NCBI GenBank assembly: GCA_902795755.1 | Contig: CADBMO010000010.1 | Coordinates: forward strand, 1 to 8,047 | Source of the DNA: an uncultured Erysipelotrichaceae bacterium | GTDB lineage: Bacteria > Bacillota_I > Bacilli_A > RF39 > UBA660 | Direction of reading: 5' to 3' | Length of the DNA stretch: 8,047 nucleotides | Part shown: positions 1 through 4,863 of the stretch, piece after piece | How positions within the stretch are numbered: the stretch's first letter is position 1 | Layout: the number at the start of each line of letters is the position of its first letter | Notes under the pieces: generated by a model | Told to the model about the DNA's origin: nothing | Databases searched by the model: none | The model's input: only the letters and a program-made list of their open reading frames with translations | Program-made: the position numbers and the translations under genes

Positions 1-53
1 TTAAATAATACTCTTTTACCAAAAGTTAATCCCAAATTATTTACTTGTAACAT
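1..53 (-). CDS. N-terminal start of an ABC-F family ATPase (partial, runs off the left edge)
   Basis: Only the first 17 codons are in the window; the frame is still open at base 1. They read MLQVNNLGLTFGKRVLF. This matches the opening of ABC ATPases, especially ABC-F proteins of the YkpA/YbiT type, which begin with ML.V.N..L.FG.R.LF ahead of the Walker A loop. Known ABC-F proteins are soluble, carry two ATP-binding domains, and act on the ribosome in translation or antibiotic protection. The ATG start is supported by a strong Shine-Dalgarno site (GAGGTGG, bases 58-64) four bases upstream. Walker A, the signature motif and the second domain all lie outside the window, so the ABC-F subfamily is inferred from a short match. 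Another ABC transporter ATPase is the main alternative. Confidence 0.7.
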   Translation of the reverse strand, partial: MLQVNNLGLTFGKRVLF

Positions 54-73
54 ACTACCACCTCATCTATTTA

Positions 74-102
74 AGTTTACTAAAATAGAAATAAAAAAGC
101 AA
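74..102 (-). promoter_or_regulatory. Candidate promoter of the ABC-F gene
   Basis: On the minus strand a TTGCTT (-35, bases 97-102) is followed after 17 bases by TAAACT (-10, bases 74-79). Transcription would start about 20 bases ahead of the ATG at 53 and include the GAGGTGG ribosome site. The -35 overlaps the hairpin assigned below as the terminator of the upstream operon. In such AT-rich DNA a match of this quality can occur by chance, so this is only a candidate. Confidence 0.35.
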
Positions 103-114
103 GAACGCTGCCTT
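93..114 (-). terminator. Weak rho-independent terminator after the four-gene repeat operon
   Basis: On the minus strand AAGGCA (bases 109-114) can pair with TGCTTT (bases 96-101) around a 7-base loop. This is a 6-bp stem with one G-U pair, followed by a short T tract. It begins inside the stop codon of the last repeat gene. The stem is short and the T tract is interrupted, so some readthrough into the ABC-F gene is likely. Confidence 0.4.
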
Positions 115-613
115 ACTTATTTAAATTCTTATATTTTTTATATATTTCGAAATCTTTATCAGTATATACTCTTTTAGTATAACCATCAATTTTACCATTA
201 GTAAAAATTAAATACTGTATACGTACCAATTCACTTTCTTTTAGAATTCTTTGCTTATTATTATAAAACCATTCACTCATAGGAACATTATCTTTAAATA
301 TAAGATGAATTTTTTCTTCATTAAATTTAAAAAGACTTTCCTCTTTTTCAAATATGTATAATTTTTGTTTAAATGATAGCTTATGGTTACCCTTATATAA
401 TAAAAACTGTTCAACAATTTCTTGGCACTTTTCATCGTCACTTGTTAATATAAAAACTTTATTATTATTAAACCAATAATTCATATTTGTTCCATCAAAA
501 AACTTTAAATCTGGATATCTTTTACCTTCAAATTTCCTTTTATCTTCTTCTGCTAAAAATTCGCTTACCTTTATTTTAAAAATATTATCTTTTATTTCGT
601 TTGAAAATGTCAT
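113..613 (-). CDS. Short two-module repeat protein (166 aa), last gene of the repeat operon
   Basis: I do not recognise a named family. The protein holds two copies of the ~70-residue module that fills its three upstream neighbours. Module 1 spans about residues 10-74, with FFDG at 38-41 and WFNNNK at 47-52. Module 2 spans about 81-139, with WFYNNK at 115-120; here the usual DG is DN (108-109). A lysine/tyrosine-rich tail (140-166) follows that matches neither the module nor the tails of the neighbours. There is no signal peptide, membrane segment or catalytic motif, so it is probably a cytosolic binding protein. The start has a good ribosome site (GAGGT, bases 620-624) and lies 23 bases after the stop of the preceding gene, so it is read from the same mRNA. 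Module 2 closely resembles module 5 of the 531-aa protein. The gene is real with high likelihood; its role is unknown. Confidence 0.85.
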   Translation of the reverse strand: MTFSNEIKDNIFKIKVSEFLAEEDKRKFEGKRYPDLKFFDGTNMNYWFNNNKVFILTSDDEKCQEIVEQFLLYKGNHKLSFKQKLYIFEKEESLFKFNEEKIHLIFKDNVPMSEWFYNNKQRILKESELVRIQYLIFTNGKIDGYTKRVYTDKDFEIYKKYKNLNK

Positions 614-636
614 TTATCTACCTCATGATTATTGTT

Positions 637-1737
637 TTATTTTTTCTTTTTACCATAAGAAGCTTTAGCACGTATATTATCTGGTAAATTTAGATACCTT
701 TCAAATTGAGATAGTACTGATATACATAACTCATCATCTTTTAATAATCTAATTAATTCATGATTTCTTTGAAACCAATAAGATTTACTTACTCCATCAA
801 CAAAGGTAGCTTTGTGGCTTCTTTTAAATTTATTTAAATCATTGTCCTTTTCAAATTCAACCAATCTAATTTCAAATGGCACCTTTATGTGTGGTTTATT
901 CTTTTTATAAGTATAATACTCTTTTTTTATCATAGTACATCTTTCATCATTAAAATCAAATATTTGTTGTTTATGATTCATAAACCAATTATACATACTT
1001 GCACCATCTTTAAATAGGATGTTACTATTAGCGTTATATTTAAGTTTATCGGCTTCAAAGAATTCATCTAGCCTATCTTCAAATGATACTTTATTGCTTA
1101 TTCCATGCCTTGACTTATACTCGTTATATTGCTTTAGTAATTCATCATAATAAACATTACTTTTATCCATAATTCTATCTTTAAAATTATTAAACCATGT
1201 AGACATAACCTTTCCATCAGAAAAGAAAATATGCCTTGAATTACCATCAAACTTATACAAATCTTTTTCGTTTACAAATTCAATTAATTTTTTTTCAAAT
1301 CCTTCACTAATTATATGACTAAAATCCATTTCAATATATTTATAACATTGTTTAATTACATCTGGATTGTTTTTAAATTCATCATTATTGATAACAGATA
1401 AAAGCCATCTTCTAACAAGTATTCCATCATCAAATTTTAAATTATTCTTTTTAGAAGTATTATATTTTAATAAATTATCAATCTTAAGAAATTCTTCTAA
1501 TCTTTGATTGAAACTTTTTCTTTTACAAGTAGTATTTTTATAATCATTAAACTGTGCTTTGACGCTTAATTCCAATTCACCATTTGAATTCATTATTCTT
1601 ACTTTGTTTTCATCAAACCATATACCCATGTATACCCCATCTGAAAATGTTAGTTCTTTGCTCCTAAAAACAAATTTTTTATAATCTTTAAGTTGTTCAA
1701 ACTCCTTTAATTTTTCACTATAATTTAATCTTTTCAT
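637..1737 (-). CDS. Five-module repeat protein (366 aa)
   Basis: Not a family I can name. It consists of five tandem modules at about residues 5-67, 75-137, 147-208, 219-278 and 288-349, with almost no other sequence. The central tryptophans are W40, W111, W181, W251 and W321, spaced 71, 70, 70 and 70 residues. Each module shows RL.EF or similar, then a lysine, F.DG, WF, and a tyrosine-rich third helix. Module 2 is degenerate: WF..NK is replaced by WLLSVINN. The protein ends in the basic tail RAKASYGKKKK, related to the end of the upstream 171-aa protein. The ATG overlaps the TGA of the upstream gene by four bases (ATGA), which suggests translational coupling; an AAAGGGTGA ribosome site lies within the upstream gene's end. 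Three-helix repeats with many basic residues suggest nucleic-acid or protein binding, but this is inference. Confidence 0.88.
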   Translation of the reverse strand: MKRLNYSEKLKEFEQLKDYKKFVFRSKELTFSDGVYMGIWFDENKVRIMNSNGELELSVKAQFNDYKNTTCKRKSFNQRLEEFLKIDNLLKYNTSKKNNLKFDDGILVRRWLLSVINNDEFKNNPDVIKQCYKYIEMDFSHIISEGFEKKLIEFVNEKDLYKFDGNSRHIFFSDGKVMSTWFNNFKDRIMDKSNVYYDELLKQYNEYKSRHGISNKVSFEDRLDEFFEADKLKYNANSNILFKDGASMYNWFMNHKQQIFDFNDERCTMIKKEYYTYKKNKPHIKVPFEIRLVEFEKDNDLNKFKRSHKATFVDGVSKSYWFQRNHELIRLLKDDELCISVLSQFERYLNLPDNIRAKASYGKKKK

Positions 1738-2249
1738 AATGATTCACCCTTTACGATTTTTTTATTATCAAATGCTTTTTTTGCTCTCCAGTTTTTAGGC
1801 AAATTTAAATACTTTTCATGTTGGATTAATATAGATATGCATCTTTTATCATCTTTCATTTCTCTTATTTTATCATCAAACCTAGAAAACCAAGTTCCCA
1901 TATTTGTACCATCTTTAAAATATACATCACAAAAAGTTTGTTTAAATTTATCAAGGTTAGTACTTTCTTCAAATTCTTTTAGCCTTTCTTCAAAAGTTGC
2001 AATTGAATTACCATAGAATTTTTTATAAACAGTATATTGTTTTTTAATACTTAAACTCACTTCATCATTACCATTAAGTATTTTATCTTTATTTCTATAA
2101 AACCAACTAGACATCACTTTTCCATCACTAAATTTGCAATCAATTTTACTTTGTCTAAACTTATCATTATTATTTGTTTGTTCAAATTCTATTAACCTAT
2201 TAGTAAATACTTGCTCTTTTGTCAGTTTTATAGTATTATTTAACTTCAT
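1734..2249 (-). CDS. Two-module repeat protein (171 aa)
   Basis: Function unknown. Two modules are visible, at about residues 13-77 and 84-148. Their tryptophans W49 and W120 are 71 residues apart, and their central blocks are FSDGKVMSSWF and FKDGTNMGTWF. The first block is almost identical to that of module 3 in the 366-aa protein (FSDGKVMSTWF). The end (YLNLPKNWRAKK, then a lysine-rich stretch) matches the YLNLPDNIRAK tail of the 366-aa protein, so the two share a terminal module type. The start at 2249 has a strong ribosome site, GGGGG, six bases upstream. The leader AAAGGGGGATTT is identical to that in front of the 531-aa gene. The stop overlaps the next start by four bases. There is no transmembrane or enzymatic signature. 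Confidence 0.87.
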   Translation of the reverse strand: MKLNNTIKLTKEQVFTNRLIEFEQTNNNDKFRQSKIDCKFSDGKVMSSWFYRNKDKILNGNDEVSLSIKKQYTVYKKFYGNSIATFEERLKEFEESTNLDKFKQTFCDVYFKDGTNMGTWFSRFDDKIREMKDDKRCISILIQHEKYLNLPKNWRAKKAFDNKKIVKGESL

Positions 2250-2251
2250 AA

Positions 2252-2263
2252 AAATCCCCCTTT
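2252..2263 (-). promoter_or_regulatory. Strong Shine-Dalgarno leader identical to that of the first operon gene
   Basis: The minus strand reads AAAGGGGGATTT just ahead of the ATG at 2249. The same 12 bases occur at 3894-3905 ahead of the 531-aa gene. The 45-base gap to the upstream stop has no convincing -35/-10 pair and no clear terminator. I therefore read this as an independent ribosome site inside the operon rather than a new transcript start. Confidence 0.7.
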
Positions 2264-2294
2264 CTTAATTTACTAATATATACAATTTTTAAAA

Positions 2295-3890
2295 CTATCG
2301 CACGTTGCTTACCTTTTTATCTCTATCTTTATATTCACCATAATCTATTAATATATTTATTGCATCATCATTATCCATATTTTGCAACCTATCATGGTTT
2401 TTATAGAACCATTTACCCATTCCAGTACCATCTTTAAAAACTATTTTATTTTTACCAGTACTATATTTATTTGGATTTTGTTCATATTCAAATTCTAATA
2501 ATTTTATAAAAAATCTTTCTTCCCTTCTTTGAACCACTAGTTTTTCTTTTTCTGCATATTGTTTTGCTATTGTAAGAGAATCTTTATCAGTTGATCCAAA
2601 TATTTCATTTTTATTACCTGCAAACCAATTATACATATCTGTACCATCTTCAAATTTTAATCCACCATCTTTTAAGAATTTACTCAAATTAGTTTCTATA
2701 GCAAATAAATGTTTTTTATCAATTAAGATAACAGGCTTGTTCTTTTTGTTTTTAATTGTTTTACAATACTGTTCATACTGTGATCTTACTATTTTTGACT
2801 CTTTTAATACTCTATCTTTATTATGATTAAACCAAGACCACATAGGAGAACCATAAACAAATTTAAGATTGCTTTTACACTTGAATTTAAGCAAATCTTT
2901 TTCTTCTTCAAATTCTTTTAATTTATCTTCAAAGGATAAGTACGCACCTTTTGACATGTTAGTTATTTGACTAAACACTTTATCAAATTCTTCTTCAGAT
3001 AAATTATCATAATTTTCAATTAGATAATTATACTTTTCAACATAATCTATTCTCTGCGTTCTAGCACGATAATCTCTCATTATTATTAGACATCTTAATT
3101 CTTTACTACCTTCTATTTGACTAATATGTCTAAAGAACCAATCACCTTTTCTTGCTCCATCACTAAACATTCTTTGTTTACCCTTAAGATTATACTTATT
3201 TTCATGTTTGTCTTTATAAAAATCATTTAGTCTTTTTTTATAAGATACTTTGTTACTAAGTCCGTGAATTTCTTTATATAATAAATAATCAACAATGATA
3301 TCTTTAACTTCTTGTGTATCTTGCGAAAATATCCTGTCAAAGTTTGCAACAAACCATGAGCCCATAACTACACCATCTTTAAAACGAATAGTATCTTTGT
3401 TTGAATCAAATTTATCAATGTTATCTAAATCATGAAACTCTGTCAATCTACTAGCAAATTTATCATCTTTTCTTTCTTTTATACTTTTTTGATATAACTC
3501 ATATTGTTTTTTTATAATCGAATTATTAAGTGCTTTTTTCTTATTAGCATGAAACCACTGATTAACAAAAGAGCCATCTTTAAAACGTATTTCTTTATTT
3601 GTATAATTAAATTTTTCTAAATCATCTATTTCTATAAATTCATTTAATCTAATATCATAATCATTTCTCTTAATAAGTATTTTATATTCTTCGTATTGTT
3701 TTTTTATAACTTGTGATAATTCATTACCAAGCCCAAGTATTCTTCTTTTATTTGTACTCCACCATACAGGCATTTCACCATTATCACTAAATCTTATTTC
3801 TTTACGCTTAGTAAAATTAAATTTGTTTAAATCTGAATTATTTGCAAATTCTTCTAATTTCATTTCAAAAGTTACATTAGTTCTTGCCAT
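2295..3890 (-). CDS. Seven-module repeat protein (531 aa), first gene of the repeat operon
   Basis: No known family is recognised. Seven modules fill the protein; their central tryptophans are W43, W112, W179, W251, W353, W422 and W494. Spacing is 67-72 residues except between W251 and W353 (102), where an extra segment of about 38 residues (280-317) is inserted. Typical blocks are FKDG..MG.WF..N and I.KQYE.Y. Module 1 has WW in place of WF, module 4 lacks the conserved NK, and module 6 has an atypical first helix. The start is placed at 3890 (MARTNVTF). GGGGG lies seven bases ahead, and the earlier in-frame ATG at 3929 lies upstream of the promoter's -10 box, so it would not be in the mRNA. 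There is no signal peptide, membrane helix or catalytic motif. A multivalent binding or scaffold role is inferred from the architecture only. Confidence 0.88.
   Translation of the reverse strand: MARTNVTFEMKLEEFANNSDLNKFNFTKRKEIRFSDNGEMPVWWSTNKRRILGLGNELSQVIKKQYEEYKILIKRNDYDIRLNEFIEIDDLEKFNYTNKEIRFKDGSFVNQWFHANKKKALNNSIIKKQYELYQKSIKERKDDKFASRLTEFHDLDNIDKFDSNKDTIRFKDGVVMGSWFVANFDRIFSQDTQEVKDIIVDYLLYKEIHGLSNKVSYKKRLNDFYKDKHENKYNLKGKQRMFSDGARKGDWFFRHISQIEGSKELRCLIIMRDYRARTQRIDYVEKYNYLIENYDNLSEEEFDKVFSQITNMSKGAYLSFEDKLKEFEEEKDLLKFKCKSNLKFVYGSPMWSWFNHNKDRVLKESKIVRSQYEQYCKTIKNKKNKPVILIDKKHLFAIETNLSKFLKDGGLKFEDGTDMYNWFAGNKNEIFGSTDKDSLTIAKQYAEKEKLVVQRREERFFIKLLEFEYEQNPNKYSTGKNKIVFKDGTGMGKWFYKNHDRLQNMDNDDAINILIDYGEYKDRDKKVSNVR
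2940..3053 (-). other. Non-repeat insertion between modules 4 and 5 of the 531-aa protein
   Basis: Residues 280-317 lie between two modules and lack the F.DG and WF signatures. They contain a tyrosine-rich stretch (YVEKYNYLIENY) followed by an acidic helix (LSEEEFDKVFSQI) and a short Ser/Gly turn. This accounts for the 102-residue spacing between central tryptophans, where about 70 is usual. It could be a two-helix linker or the remnant of a module that lost its core. Confidence 0.6.
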
Positions 3891-3893
3891 ACT

Positions 3894-3946
3894 AAATCCC
3901 CCTTTTTTTGCACTATGTATTATACACATTTATTATTTAAAGTCAA
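3894..3946 (-). promoter_or_regulatory. SigmaA-type promoter and leader of the four-gene repeat operon
   Basis: On the minus strand TTGACT (-35, bases 3941-3946) and a perfect TATAAT (-10, bases 3919-3924) are separated by 16 bases. Transcription should start near 3912, giving a leader of about 22 bases that carries AAAGGGGGATTT (3894-3905) with GGGGG seven bases from the ATG. This is the best promoter in the window. It lies just after the terminator of the upstream gene, which makes the four repeat genes a separate transcription unit. No operator-like inverted repeat is evident around it. Confidence 0.8.
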
Positions 3947-3948
3947 TA

Positions 3949-3971
3949 AAAAGGCCATATAATGGCCTTTT
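3949..3971 (-). terminator. Strong rho-independent terminator after the bPH/zinc-ribbon gene
   Basis: A perfect 10-bp stem, AAAAGGCCAT paired with ATGGCCTTTT, encloses a 3-base loop. On the minus strand it continues into a T run. It begins five bases after the TAA of the bPH gene. Because the stem starts with A and ends with T on both strands, it could also stop transcripts arriving from the other side. Confidence 0.88.
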
Positions 3972-3976
3972 ATAAA

Positions 3977-4777
3977 TTATAGAAGTGTTAACAATAATAT
4001 TAATATCATAAATATAGCGACTGCAATAATAATTATTTTAGTAATTGTGTTATGCATTTTAACCGCAGTATTTAGTATTGCCCCTTCTTTTTCAACATCT
4101 TTTACCGAGTAGTTTAAATCAAAACCACAATTCTTACAGGTTTGATCAAGTAAATAAAACTCATTATTGCAACAAGGACATAAATATCCCCTTTTACCAT
4201 TTTTAAGTTCTTTTTGCAGATTTAATATAGTCTTATAAACATCATTAACATCTTCAATACATTCAAAGCATATAAATGGTCTATTCGTAGGGTTTGGATG
4301 CATTAAAATATTTTTTGTAATTGATACTATCTTCATATCGTTGCTATTATTTAATGATGATAAATCAACTTGCATATATAAATCACCAGCTTTATCTTTT
4401 TCGTTTCTTATATCAAAAGTATAGTTTATTATATATCCAAATACTAGTTTATCTTTTTTTAAATCATATTTAAACACTCTTTTGTTAGTAATACAGTAAT
4501 AATCATCTTGTATTGCTTTTTTCTTTATAAAAATATTATATATTAAACCGCTAATCGATAATACTTCAAATAGTAAAAAAGTAATGGTTATTATAACTAT
4601 TGGGCTTTTATCATCAGAACTCATTATTAAAGCAGTTACACTTATGTGTATTATTAAAATGATAATTAATATAATCGATATTGCTTTTGTGTTTTTATTA
4701 GTACTTCCCTTACCATAAGAAGGTCTTAACTCTTGAATTATTTTTTCATCATTTTGTAAATATTTACTAAAATCCAT
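3977..4777 (-). CDS. Membrane protein with bacterial PH-like segment and zinc ribbon (266 aa)
   Basis: The exact function is unknown. A cytosolic N-terminus (YLQNDEKIIQELRPS) is typical of bacterial PH-domain membrane proteins of the YdbS/YdbT kind. Two membrane helices follow at about 32-52 and 59-83. Next comes a PH-like region with the hallmark YYCITNKRVFKYD at 93-105 and a closing helix around 172-192. A zinc ribbon follows, with C200 and C203 (in CPCC) and C214 and C217 (in CKNCGF), four candidate zinc ligands. A last helix at about 246-265 anchors the C-terminus. Family knowledge suggests a membrane-surface sensor or scaffold; no enzymatic residues are visible. The start has only a modest ribosome site (GGTGAT, bases 4783-4788). 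The gene is bracketed by terminators on both sides and so is likely a single-gene unit. The zinc-ribbon and membrane assignments are firmer than the PH assignment. Confidence 0.82.
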   Translation of the reverse strand: MDFSKYLQNDEKIIQELRPSYGKGSTNKNTKAISIILIIILIIHISVTALIMSSDDKSPIVIITITFLLFEVLSISGLIYNIFIKKKAIQDDYYCITNKRVFKYDLKKDKLVFGYIINYTFDIRNEKDKAGDLYMQVDLSSLNNSNDMKIVSITKNILMHPNPTNRPFICFECIEDVNDVYKTILNLQKELKNGKRGYLCPCCNNEFYLLDQTCKNCGFDLNYSVKDVEKEGAILNTAVKMHNTITKIIIIAVAIFMILILLLTLL

Positions 4778-4792
4778 ATATAATCACCATTT

Positions 4793-4821
4793 ATAATATA
4801 ACATTTTTTATATTCTAACAA
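4793..4821 (-). promoter_or_regulatory. Candidate promoter of the bPH/zinc-ribbon gene
   Basis: On the minus strand TTGTTA (bases 4816-4821) and TATTAT (bases 4793-4798) are 17 bases apart. An overlapping TATATT at 4796-4801 would give a spacer of 15. Either choice leaves a very short leader before the ATG at 4777, which may clip the ribosome site. The interval lies just after the terminator of the upstream gene, so a promoter is expected here, but the exact boxes are uncertain. Confidence 0.35.
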
Positions 4822-4826
4822 AATAA

Positions 4827-4863
4827 AAAAAGAAAGTAATTTACGATTTTTTACTTTCTTTTT
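4827..4863 (-). terminator. Rho-independent terminator after the large membrane protein gene
   Basis: A 13-bp AT-rich stem (AAAAAGAAAGTAA with its exact complement) encloses an 11-base loop. On the minus strand it is followed by further T residues. The ascending arm contains the last codons and the TAA stop of the membrane protein gene, so terminator and coding sequence overlap. The stem has only two G-C pairs, so efficiency may be moderate. Confidence 0.7.

Larger units (their letters stand above)
113..3890 (-). repeat. About 16 coding copies of a ~70-residue F.DG/WF module across four genes
   Basis: The number of modules per gene in transcription order is 7, 2, 5 and 2. The invariant centre is a TGG tryptophan codon. 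Its first bases on the minus strand are at 3764, 3557, 3356, 3140, 2834, 2627 and 2411 (531-aa gene); 2105 and 1892 (171-aa gene); 1620, 1407, 1197, 987 and 777 (366-aa gene); and 475 and 271 (166-aa gene). The consensus has a first helix around RL.EF, then KF, then F.DG..M..WF..NK, and a third helix around I..QY..YK. DNA identity is mostly low, so the copies are old. The plus-strand 11-mer CCATCTTTAAA still recurs exactly at 1004, 1909, 2428, 3373 and 3574. Three short helices per unit with a buried W/F pair would resemble the helicase-associated (HA) domain; that comparison is inference. Confidence 0.85.

Noticed and set aside
1734..2249. Use of TGA as tryptophan (Mycoplasma-type code)
   Set aside because: All conserved tryptophans in the modules are TGG, and the TGA at 1734-1736 is a stop overlapping the next ATG. 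Reading through it reaches a TAA two codons later.
2250..2294. Possible promoter or terminator between the 531-aa and 171-aa genes
   Set aside because: A TATATT-like box has no acceptable -35, and the GCA/TGC inverted repeat is only 3 bp. Chance is sufficient in such AT-rich DNA, so the genes are treated as co-transcribed.
113..3890. CRISPR-like or DNA-level tandem repeat array
   Set aside because: The periodicity is in protein-coding modules with diverged codons. Exact DNA repeats are only 11-14 bases and have no constant spacer length.
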